A DNA stretch of 16,240 bases from Nitrospirae bacterium CG2_30_53_67 (GTDB taxonomy: Bacteria > CG2-30-53-67). The notes below the pieces were generated by a model that did no database searches, was not told the origin of the DNA, and saw only the letters and a program-made list of their open reading frames with translations. The stretch covers positions 1-16,240 of the forward strand of contig MNYV01000168.1 of assembly GCA_001873285.1 (NCBI GenBank), written 5' to 3'. Below, piece by piece: positions 6,287-13,029 of the stretch; the stretch's first letter is position 1, and each line of letters opens with the position of its first letter. Both the position numbers and the translations under genes were made by a program.

Positions 6287-8202
6287 AGAAGATATTCGGC
6301 GGGTCCGGAAGTCTTTCCGGCATTCTTTCCGACTATGAATCGAGGCCTCAGCAGTCGGAGATGAGCCGCATGATCTACCGGGCATTGCTGAAAGGGGGGC
6401 ATGTCCTGGTGGAGGCAGGCACCGGGACCGGGAAAACCTTGGCCTACCTTATACCGGCGGTCCTGTCGGGAAAGAAGGTGATTGTTTCTACCGGGACCAA
6501 AGCCCTTCAGGAACAGCTCTTTTACAAAGACATCCCTCTGATCCGAAAAGCGTTATCTATCCCTTTTCTTGCCAGTTACATGAAAGGGCGGTCCAATTAT
6601 CTCTGCCTGAACCGGTTTCTTAAGTTCAGCGCCTTCCCCTTATTGGATACCCCGATTGAGGCCAGGCTTTTCCGCACGGTGCAAAGATGGGTTGGGAAGA
6701 CAAAAACCGGGGATGCGGCGGACCTCTACGGCGTGGACGTGAACTCCCAGCTCTGGCGCAGGATCAATTCCGGGGCGGAAACCTGCATGGGGAGTCAGTG
6801 CCCGGATATTGAAAAGTGCTTTATCACGCGGATGCGCAGGGAGGCGGTCAAATCAGATATCGTGATTGTGAACCATCATCTTTTTTTTGCCGATTTGTCC
6901 GTCAGGGAGAAGGGTTATGGCGAGGTGATCCCGGCCTATGATGCGGTGATCTTCGATGAGGCCCACCTGATCGAGGAGGTCGCAACCCATTACTTCGGCT
7001 TTCAGGTCAGCAATTACCGGGTTTCCGAACTGATTCGGGACACACGCCAAGGGCTTCATGATCTCAAGAATAAAAAGGGCGCGGTCAGGATTGGAAAGAC
7101 CTGCTCTGAGCTTGAGGAAAAGTCCATGGATTTTTTTTCGTCTTTCGTGCACGGGCCGGAAAGAATGCGCCTTCTGAAGGAGAAGACGGATGCCGGCCTT
7201 TTATTGAAGAGCTCGCAGTTGATGATTCTCCTTGGCCGGCTGCAAGGAGAACTCAAGGAAATCGTATCCGGCGGCGAGGCGCTTGCCTCATGCGCCGGAA
7301 GGACGGGTGAGTTATCCGGCGATCTTCAGCGGATCATGGAGGCGAAAGATCCGGATAGGGTCTACTGGCGTGAGATCCGTGGGAAAGGGGTCTTCCTTCA
7401 TGCATCGCCGATAGATGTCTCCAATGATCTGGCCGGGAAAGTTTTTTCCAAGGTCTCCTGCGCGGTGCTGACTTCGGCCACATTAACGGCCGGGGGGAGC
7501 TTCGGATTCATCAAGAAACGGCTGGGGATCGCAGACGCAGCAGAGAGGTCCTTTCCTTCTCCCTTTGACTATGCCTCGCAGGTTATTCTTTATCTCCCGG
7601 ATATGAAGAGCGAACCGGACAGTCCGGACTTTGTCGAAGAGGCATCGCTTCATATACAAGAGATATTGGAGAAGACCAGGGGCCGTGCGTTCATTCTTTT
7701 TACAAGCTACCGGCATATGAACGCCGTCTACGATCTGCTTGAGGGAAGGATAAACTATCCTCTATTAAAACAGGGGGATGACTCCGGGGAGGCCCTTCTT
7801 GCACGGTTCCGAGAGGAGACCGAGTCCGTGCTTTTGGCCACGCGTTCCTTCTGGCAGGGGATCGATGTCCAGGGAGAATCTCTTTCTTGTGTGATCATTG
7901 ATAAACTCCCGTTCGCCTCGCCTTCGGATCCTGTGGTGGCCTCCCGGATCGATGCGATCCGAAGAAGGGGAGGGAACCCCTTTTACGAATACCAGCTCCC
8001 TGAAGCGGTGATCAACTTGAAACAGGGGTTCGGGCGCCTGATCCGGAACAAAAAGGACCGGGGTGTTCTTTCCATCATGGACAGGCGCATACAATCCCGC
8101 TCGTATGGAAAGGTCTTCTTGCAGAGCCTTCCTCCCTGTACGGTGATCCATGAACCAACGGGGATCGAAAAGATTTTTTCCACCCATGAAAAAATCTTTT
8201 AA
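6262..8202 (+). CDS. DinG/YoaA-family ATP-dependent helicase (XPD-like, Fe-S)
   Basis: This is a 646-residue superfamily 2 DNA helicase of the XPD/DinG type, which unwinds damaged or structured DNA 5' to 3'. Counting from 6262, Walker A is EAGTGTGKT (51-59). Four cysteines placed as for the 4Fe-4S cluster are C115, C175, C180 and C186. The DEAH box is at 232-235. Later motifs are AVLTSATLTAGGSFGF, FWQGIDVQGESLSCVIIDKLPFASPSDPV and QGFGRLIRNKKDRGVLSIMDRR. There is no exonuclease domain, so it is the short E. coli type. The ATG at 6262 starts the helicase-like sequence MSDPQKDLKKIFGG; the frame is open back to 6166 but that part lies in ubiX. The start lies in a tandem duplication with no normally spaced ribosome site. 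The 3' end forms a perfect inverted repeat. Confidence 0.93.
   Translation: MSDPQKDLKKIFGGSGSLSGILSDYESRPQQSEMSRMIYRALLKGGHVLVEAGTGTGKTLAYLIPAVLSGKKVIVSTGTKALQEQLFYKDIPLIRKALSIPFLASYMKGRSNYLCLNRFLKFSAFPLLDTPIEARLFRTVQRWVGKTKTGDAADLYGVDVNSQLWRRINSGAETCMGSQCPDIEKCFITRMRREAVKSDIVIVNHHLFFADLSVREKGYGEVIPAYDAVIFDEAHLIEEVATHYFGFQVSNYRVSELIRDTRQGLHDLKNKKGAVRIGKTCSELEEKSMDFFSSFVHGPERMRLLKEKTDAGLLLKSSQLMILLGRLQGELKEIVSGGEALASCAGRTGELSGDLQRIMEAKDPDRVYWREIRGKGVFLHASPIDVSNDLAGKVFSKVSCAVLTSATLTAGGSFGFIKKRLGIADAAERSFPSPFDYASQVILYLPDMKSEPDSPDFVEEASLHIQEILEKTRGRAFILFTSYRHMNAVYDLLEGRINYPLLKQGDDSGEALLARFREETESVLLATRSFWQGIDVQGESLSCVIIDKLPFASPSDPVVASRIDAIRRRGGNPFYEYQLPEAVINLKQGFGRLIRNKKDRGVLSIMDRRIQSRSYGKVFLQSLPPCTVIHEPTGIEKIFSTHEKIF
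8168..8200. terminator. AT-rich 13-bp perfect inverted repeat at the end of dinG
   Basis: Arms AAAAGATTTTTTC (8168-8180) and GAAAAAATCTTTT (8188-8200) pair perfectly around a 7-base loop. The second arm runs into the TAA stop (8200-8202), so the stem is wholly coding sequence. It is followed by an A/T-rich stretch. It may act as a weak, possibly two-way terminator at the convergent junction with the TusA-like gene, but the stem is nearly all A-T and there is no clean T-run after it. Confidence 0.4.
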
Positions 8203-8236
8203 AATCAAAAAATTTTAGAATATGAAACTTCAGGCC

Positions 8237-8269
8237 TTGACTGAAACATGAATGATTTCTATCAGTCAA
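8237..8269. repeat. Inverted repeat in the convergent intergenic region
   Basis: Perfect 8-bp arms TTGACTGA (8237-8244) and TCAGTCAA (8262-8269) are separated by 17 bases. They lie in the 131-base gap between the converging dinG and TusA-like genes. No T-run follows on either strand. The function is unknown; the pair could be part of a terminator region or a protein site. Confidence 0.4.
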
Positions 8270-8333
8270 TCGCAATCCGGGGCAGAACATGGAAAGAGCT
8301 TATCGTTTCCTGATATAGAATTTGATCGTTCCT

Positions 8334-8543
8334 TCATCCATCTTTGCTGGTCGTCAACAGCTCTTTGCCCGTTCTGGAAACCCAAGCAGGAATATCATAC
8401 TCCGTGCATTCGTCCGTGGTGATCACTTCCAGTACTTTCCCCGCTTCCATGCCGTCCAAGGTCTGTTTCGTCTTCATCATGACCAATGAGCATGCGATCC
8501 CTCTGACATCCAACGTCTTATCCGGTGTGATGATGGCCGCCAT
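8334..8543 (-). CDS. TusA/SirA-like small protein
   Basis: The protein has 69 residues from the ATG at 8543, fixed by GGGAGG (8551-8556) seven bases upstream; the frame is open to 8588 but that adds an atypical leader. The TusA fold is recognisable from TLDVRGIACSLVMMKTKQTLDGMEAGKVLEVITTDE followed by DIPAWVSRTGKELL. TusA proteins carry persulfide sulfur on the Cys of a CPxP motif. Here C18 is kept but the next residues are Ser-Leu-Val, so the conserved prolines are missing. A role as a sulfur carrier is therefore uncertain. It is separated from rtcB by 192 bases and has its own promoter candidate, so it is probably a separate unit. Confidence 0.8.
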   Translation of the reverse strand: MAAIITPDKTLDVRGIACSLVMMKTKQTLDGMEAGKVLEVITTDECTEYDIPAWVSRTGKELLTTSKDG

Positions 8544-8599
8544 GATTTTTCCTCCCTTCAAAATTTTTCCCCTCATCCTCTCCTTCATGTGTTATCCAT

Positions 8600-8628
8600 A
8601 TTCTACCTTAAATGTGTCTATTCGGCAA
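8600..8628 (-). promoter_or_regulatory. Candidate sigma-70 promoter for the TusA-like gene
   Basis: On the minus strand, -35 TTGCCG (8623-8628) and -10 TAGAAT (8600-8605) are 17 bases apart. They match four and five of the six consensus bases. The predicted transcription start near 8592 gives a leader of about 50 bases before the ATG at 8543. Confidence 0.45.
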
Positions 8629-8735
8629 TTTCTTTTTAAACTTACAATTTGAGTTCAATCGGTGTACGGCGGACTCTGAAAAATAATATTTAATATAATG
8701 ATTTTTTGTTTAATAATTTCGGGAAAAACCATCTT

Positions 8736-10181
8736 TTATCCCTTTATGACACCTAAAGGCCTCATTTTCGCTACTTTAAGCGCGATTCCTGCATCATGCA
8801 TGACCTGTACAACGTTATGGATATCTTTATAGGCCTCGGGCATCTCCTCGGCCAGGGTGGATTTTCCTCTGGACATGACGATAATGCCCTGGTCTTCGAG
8901 TTCCCTGTAAATGGCCCTTCCCTTGGCGGCTTTGACGGCCCCATGCCGCGAGAGGAGACGACCGGCGCCGTGGCAGGTGGAGCCGAAGGTCTGCTGCATG
9001 GCCTCTTCAGTTCCTACCGATACATAGGATGCGCGTCCCATGTCTCCCGGAATCAGGACCGGCTGGCCGACCCGGCGGTAATCCTTGGGAATGAGGGGAT
9101 GGCCGGGGGGGAAGGCTCGTGTGGCCCCCTTTCTATGTACACAGACCCTGCGTTGATGACCGTTGATACGGTGCTCTTCGATCTTGGCGATATTGTGACA
9201 GACGTCATAAACGAGCCGCGCGCCGATTTCTTTCGGACCCATGCCCAAGGCCTTCTGAAGGGTATGGATGGAGAGATGCATCATGATCTGGCGGTTCGCC
9301 CAGGCGAAGTTGGCAGCGCAGGCCATGGCCGCCATATAATCCTTCCCCTCCGGAGAGGATAGAGGAGCGCAGGCCAATTGACGGTCCGGAAGTGTAAAAT
9401 GGTATTTGGATGCGGCGTGGGACATGACCTTGAGGTAATCGTCGCAGATCTGGTAGCCGAAGCCTCTGGATCCTGAATGGATCATCAAGGTGATCCCCTG
9501 TTTAAAAAGGCCGAATGTGCCGGCTGCGGCCTCATCAAAGATCTCATCAACCACCTGGATCTCAATGAAGTGATTCCCGGAACCGAGCGTGCCCAGTTGG
9601 TTCAATCCTCGCTCGCAGGCTTTCTCGCTGACCTTGTCCGGGTCAGCGCCGGGCATACATCCGGATTCCTCGGTATGATCGAGGTCGTCCTGGGTTCCAA
9701 AGCCGTTTTTCACGGCCCAGGCTGCGCCCTGAACCATGACCTTTTCTTCCTCCGAACGGTTCAATTCCGGGATGGCGCCATGGGAACCCACACCGCAGGG
9801 GATGTTCTGAAAGAGCGCCGTGACCAAGTCTCGTATACGATGCTTGATTTCCCCATGAGTGAGGTTTGTGCGGATCAGCCTGCATCCGCAGTTGATATCA
9901 TATCCCACGCCTCCCGGGGAGATCACACCTTGGTCCATGTCCGTTGCAGCCACCCCGCCGATGGGAAATCCGTATCCCCAATGCATGTCCGGCATGGCCA
10001 GGGAATATTTGAGAATACCGGGGAGGGCGGCCACGTTCATGACCTGCTCCGGGCTTTTATCTGCAAGGATATCTTTGAGCAGTCTTTCATTTGCAAAGAT
10101 GCGGCCGGGGACTCTCATCGCCCCCTGTATCGGGATCTCATAGAGGTTGTCATGGATTTTTTTGAGATCTTTGAACTCCAT
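8736..10181 (-). CDS. rtcB: RNA-splicing ligase RtcB
   Basis: This GTP- and Mn-dependent RNA ligase joins 2',3'-cyclic-phosphate (or 3'-phosphate) ends to 5'-hydroxyl ends, repairing or splicing RNA. The protein has 481 residues, the full-length family size. Metal ligands and the catalytic residue are all present: D95 and C98 in GYDINCGCR, H204 in GSGNHFIE, H235 in HSGSRGFG, H329 in DVCHN, and H404 in CHGAGR, which takes the guanylate. K480 near the end is also kept. Numbering is almost the same as in the archaeal enzyme. The ribosome site AGAGG lies nine bases before the ATG and close to the archease stop, 15 bases upstream, so the two are co-translated. In E. coli rtcB is paired with rtcA; here the partner is archease. 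Confidence 0.97.
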   Translation of the reverse strand: MEFKDLKKIHDNLYEIPIQGAMRVPGRIFANERLLKDILADKSPEQVMNVAALPGILKYSLAMPDMHWGYGFPIGGVAATDMDQGVISPGGVGYDINCGCRLIRTNLTHGEIKHRIRDLVTALFQNIPCGVGSHGAIPELNRSEEEKVMVQGAAWAVKNGFGTQDDLDHTEESGCMPGADPDKVSEKACERGLNQLGTLGSGNHFIEIQVVDEIFDEAAAGTFGLFKQGITLMIHSGSRGFGYQICDDYLKVMSHAASKYHFTLPDRQLACAPLSSPEGKDYMAAMACAANFAWANRQIMMHLSIHTLQKALGMGPKEIGARLVYDVCHNIAKIEEHRINGHQRRVCVHRKGATRAFPPGHPLIPKDYRRVGQPVLIPGDMGRASYVSVGTEEAMQQTFGSTCHGAGRLLSRHGAVKAAKGRAIYRELEDQGIIVMSRGKSTLAEEMPEAYKDIHNVVQVMHDAGIALKVAKMRPLGVIKG

Positions 10182-10196
10182 CTGTAAGATCCTCTT

Positions 10197-10625
10197 TTAA
10201 ATATCCAGCAGAATCTCGGCGGTCCAGACCCCGGCATGCTCTTCTATCCGCAGATTGTGATAGGTTGCCGCCTTGATGTCCGTGAGCCATTCATGCCTGC
10301 CGGGTTGATACGCCTCTCCCCATGCAGCGGCTTCAAGGAAGGTCCGGCTCATGTCCTGAATTTCAAACCTTTTGAAGATCATATACCTTGTATCCCGAAT
10401 ATAAAGGAAATGATTCAGCCAGTTCACCATGAGTTCCTGGATATCCATTCCTTCTACCAGGATCTTCTCTTCGCATTTCTCTTGAACATTCTGCATCGCC
10501 GCCATGTTGTCAAAGAGGGTGAAGGCTGCATTCTCAAAGAGATTCGCCAGGGTCTTCCCCCTGACCCGAACGGCCAGATCAGCGGTGTGATTCATGATCT
10601 CATAGGGTTTAATATGATGCTTCAT
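10197..10625 (-). CDS. Archease (RtcB-activating protein)
   Basis: Archease speeds guanylylation of RtcB and allows multiple turnovers. The 142-residue protein shows the family pattern: EIMNHTADLAVRV near the start with D16, LFENAAFTLFD, then MVNWLNHFLY, and the end signature DIKAATYHNLRI (D116, H123) closing with LLDI (D141). D16, D116 and D141 sit where the family's metal-binding acidic residues lie. It is directly upstream of rtcB with a 15-base gap, a classic functional pairing. The ATG at 10625 is preceded by a weak purine stretch; ATG 10595 is the only other early option but would remove a few conserved-looking residues. A 200-base gap to pcm upstream holds a promoter candidate. Confidence 0.95.
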   Translation of the reverse strand: MKHHIKPYEIMNHTADLAVRVRGKTLANLFENAAFTLFDNMAAMQNVQEKCEEKILVEGMDIQELMVNWLNHFLYIRDTRYMIFKRFEIQDMSRTFLEAAAWGEAYQPGRHEWLTDIKAATYHNLRIEEHAGVWTAEILLDI

Positions 10626-10730
10626 CCCGTTCGTCCTGTTTTTTTAAATTTAGGTATTCTTCTATCATCTCATCTACCCCCGGGGCTCTTGATCTGTTAA
10701 CCCCTCAGCTTCTTGCTAAGCTTTTCACTC

Positions 10731-10762
10731 GAACCCTGGACCCCTTGAACCCTTGAACCCTG
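10731..10762. repeat. Imperfect tandem repeat of CTTGAACC-like units
   Basis: The sequence GAACCCTGGACCCCTTGAAC and its continuation consist of near-repeats of an 8- to 9-base unit (GAACCCTT / GGACCCCTT). It lies in the gap between pcm and archease and would be in the leader of an archease transcript. Such GGGTTCAAGGG-type strings are common as dispersed intergenic repeats. It has no coding sense that I can see. Confidence 0.5.
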
Positions 10763-10794
10763 ATGTTTTAACCCACTCTTTTGGAGATGTCAAA

Positions 10795-10822
10795 ATTATA
10801 CCCGATCGTGAGAATTCTGCAA
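10795..10822 (-). promoter_or_regulatory. Candidate promoter for archease-rtcB
   Basis: On the minus strand a perfect -10 TATAAT (10795-10800) follows a -35-like TTGCAG (10817-10822) after 16 bases. The -35 keeps only TTG. It lies just after the pcm stop and would give an archease leader of about 160 bases containing the GAACCC repeat. It would allow archease-rtcB to be transcribed apart from pcm. Confidence 0.4.
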
Positions 10823-10825
10823 ACT

Positions 10826-11479
10826 CTACATGGGGGTCTCCTTGTCCCATCCCTCCACGCCGATCAGGGGGACGAAGATGCATCCCCCCAGGTTCTCTGT
10901 GACAAAATCATCTCCATGCCGGGTGATTCTGTGAAGTTCCTGGTAACCTCGTCCTCCTACGGGAATGACCAGCCTCCCGCCGTCCGCCAATTCTTCCTTT
11001 AACGATGGAGGGATCCCGGGTGAGCCGGCTGTGACGATGATGGCATCGAAAGGGGCATGTTCCGGATCTCCTTTGGTCCCGTCACCGACCATGATCGTCA
11101 CATGGGCGTATCCGAGTCTCTTGAGCGTCTCTCTTGCCTTTATGGCCAGGGTCGGAATACGTTCGATGGAGTAGACATGTTCAGCAAGTTTCGAAAGGAT
11201 GGCGGTTTGATATCCGGAACCGGCGCCGATTTCCAGAACCTTCTCACGGCCGCGAAGCCTGAGCGCCTGGGTCATCAGGGCCGCCATATAGGGCTGAGAA
11301 ATGGTCTGGTCTTCTCCGATCGGGATAGGGCGGTCTTCATAGGCCATGGAGCGGGATGTTTCCGGGACGAAGTTCTCTCTGGGGATCTCCTGCATGGCAT
11401 CCAATACCCTTGGGTCCTTGATGCCCCTTGGAATAAGCTGGGTCTCGACCATTTTTATCCGCCGAACTTTATCGTTCAT
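10826..11479 (-). CDS. pcm: Protein-L-isoaspartate O-methyltransferase
   Basis: PCMT methylates isoaspartyl residues with S-adenosylmethionine, the first step in repairing deamidated or isomerised proteins. From the ATG at 11479 the protein has 217 residues, the normal size. It shows DQTISQPYMAALM (57-69), the SAM motif VLEIGAGSGYQTAIL (81-95), YSIER (103-107), VGDGTKG (131-137) and FDAIIVTAGSPGIP (144-157). The start is set by a TGATG overlap with the amrS-like stop, which implies translational coupling; the frame is open to 11512, but that lies within the upstream gene. It is the third gene in the dksA-like, amrS-like, pcm run. Confidence 0.95.
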   Translation of the reverse strand: MNDKVRRIKMVETQLIPRGIKDPRVLDAMQEIPRENFVPETSRSMAYEDRPIPIGEDQTISQPYMAALMTQALRLRGREKVLEIGAGSGYQTAILSKLAEHVYSIERIPTLAIKARETLKRLGYAHVTIMVGDGTKGDPEHAPFDAIIVTAGSPGIPPSLKEELADGGRLVIPVGGRGYQELHRITRHGDDFVTENLGGCIFVPLIGVEGWDKETPM

Positions 11480-12495
11480 CAGGACCACACGCCGTCCATG
11501 AGGAGACCGCAATCAGGACACTTTCCCCCGGTGATGCGGTTTTGCATGATCGTGTAACCGGCACGCTCGATCAGAAGATGGCCGCACTGCGAACAAAAGG
11601 TATTCTCTCCTTGTTCCCCGGGGAGGTTCCCGACATAAACATGTTTCAATCCGGCCTGGATGCCGATTTCTCTGGCCTTGCGGATGATCTCCGGGGGTGT
11701 CCTGGGTTTGTCCATGAGCCGGTAGGAAGGGTGGAAGGCGCTGAGGTGCCATGGGATCGAACAATCCATATCGGATAGGATTTCGGCCAGGCGCCGCAGT
11801 TCGTCTTCGCTGTCGTTCAGGCCGGGGATGACCAGCGTCGTCACTTCAACCCAGATCTTGAGTTCACGCATTTTCCGGATCGTCTCCACCACGGGCTTCA
11901 TGCGGGCGCTGCAGATCTTTTTATAGAAGGGATCCAGCCCCTTTAAATCAATATTGGCGGCATCGAGATAGGGGGCGATCCGTTCAACCGCCTCCCCGGT
12001 CATGTATCCATTGCTTACAAAGACATTCCTGATCCCCAACTCGTGGGCTGGTCTCATGATGTCATAGGCATATTCGAAAAAAATCGTAGGCTCGGTGTAG
12101 GTGTAGGAGATGCTCCGGCAATCCTGTGATCGGCATTCCCGGACGATCTCTTCCGGAGGGACCTCTTCCCCGATGATCCGGTTCAAGTCGTGCGGCATGT
12201 GGGCGATATCGGCGTTCTGACAGTGACGGCAGCGGAAATTGCATCCTACGGTCGCGATGGATAATGACCTGGAACCGGGCAGAAAATGGAAAAGGGGTTT
12301 CTTTTCGATCGGATCCACGGCCTTGGCGATGAGTTTTCCGTAGACCAGCGAATAGAGGACCCCCTGCCTGTTCTCCCGGACTCCGCAGATGCCGCGTTTT
12401 GAGTCTTTGATCCGGCAACGATGGCTGCAAAGATTGCAGATCACTTCGTTTCCCTGGGTCTTCCGGTAGAGCATGGCCTCTTTCAACGAAGGCAT
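11479..12495 (-). CDS. AmrS/PflA-like radical SAM enzyme
   Basis: This 338-residue protein is of the COG1180 type, closest by eye to the AmrS radical SAM partner of the AMMECR1/Memo system. The radical SAM cluster is C85-NFR-C89-RH-C92 in VGCNFRCRHCQN. Before it is a four-cysteine N-terminal module (C20, C23, C27, C37), and at the end a zinc-ribbon-like pair (C301/C304 and C326/C329). Further family landmarks are YTYTEPTIFFEYAYD, VSNGYMT, NIDLKG and the later IPWHLSAFHPSYRLMDKP. AMMECR1 and Memo genes are not in this window, and the substrate is unknown. Its start is 22 bases after the dksA-like stop; its stop overlaps the pcm start by one base. Confidence 0.88.
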   Translation of the reverse strand: MPSLKEAMLYRKTQGNEVICNLCSHRCRIKDSKRGICGVRENRQGVLYSLVYGKLIAKAVDPIEKKPLFHFLPGSRSLSIATVGCNFRCRHCQNADIAHMPHDLNRIIGEEVPPEEIVRECRSQDCRSISYTYTEPTIFFEYAYDIMRPAHELGIRNVFVSNGYMTGEAVERIAPYLDAANIDLKGLDPFYKKICSARMKPVVETIRKMRELKIWVEVTTLVIPGLNDSEDELRRLAEILSDMDCSIPWHLSAFHPSYRLMDKPRTPPEIIRKAREIGIQAGLKHVYVGNLPGEQGENTFCSQCGHLLIERAGYTIMQNRITGGKCPDCGLLMDGVWS

Positions 12496-12517
12496 CCTTT
12501 TTTGAAAATGAAAGGTT

Positions 12518-12859
12518 TCAGGTTTCTTTGACTGCGCAGGGCTTGCAGGCGGTTGTGTAGGGGAGGGCCAGAAGGCGGTCTTCCGGGATATTCTTTCCGC
12601 AACGGATGCAGATGCCGTAGGTTTTGGATCGGATTCTCGAAAGGGCCTCTTCGATGAAGGAGAGTTCTTTTTTCTGACGATAGTCCAGCTTGTTCAGGAG
12701 ATGGACCGCGGTTTCCTCCCCGCTCCGCTCATTGAACTCGATCAGTTGTTGACCCATATAAGCATTGATTTCACTTTCGATGCCTTTGACGGACCTGAGG
12801 AGTTTATCCCGGCTTGAAAGGATGATGTCTCTGAAAAATACGAGTCTTTCCGTATCCAT
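12518..12859 (-). CDS. DksA/TraR-family zinc-finger protein
   Basis: The protein has 113 residues: an N-terminal helical hairpin (about 5-75) and a C4 zinc finger C84-IR-C87 ... C105-KP-C108 with YGICIRCGKNIPEDRLLALPYTTACKPC. This layout is that of DksA/TraR proteins, which enter the RNA polymerase secondary channel and alter promoter choice, often with ppGpp. The acidic hairpin tip of DksA (DDADRA) is replaced here by SGEETA, so the effect on polymerase may differ. AAGGAG (12868-12873) lies eight bases before the ATG. It heads the run with the amrS-like gene and pcm and has a good promoter. Confidence 0.9.
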   Translation of the reverse strand: MDTERLVFFRDIILSSRDKLLRSVKGIESEINAYMGQQLIEFNERSGEETAVHLLNKLDYRQKKELSFIEEALSRIRSKTYGICIRCGKNIPEDRLLALPYTTACKPCAVKET

Positions 12860-12927
12860 CCTTCGCGCTCCTTTTTTACGGTCATGCTCGTAGGTCCATA
12901 CAGCCGGTCCATCCGTTGATGAAATCC

Positions 12928-12955
12928 ACTATACCATAAGACCGGAGAATATCAA
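12928..12955 (-). promoter_or_regulatory. Sigma-70-type promoter for the dksA-like gene cluster
   Basis: On the minus strand, -35 TTGATA (12950-12955) and -10 TATAGT (12928-12933) are 16 bases apart; each matches five of six consensus bases. A start near 12921 gives a leader of about 60 bases before the ATG at 12859. Confidence 0.6.
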
Positions 12956-13029
12956 GTCAAGCAGAAAGATGGGATTCCATAGTCTGAAAGGAAAGGACTG
13001 CCGTTATGTGGAAACGCCGGATCTGCGGA

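Noticed and set aside
9477-10187. 236-codon plus-strand frame opposite rtcB
   Set aside because: It lies wholly antisense to a fully conserved rtcB and has no family signature or ribosome site.
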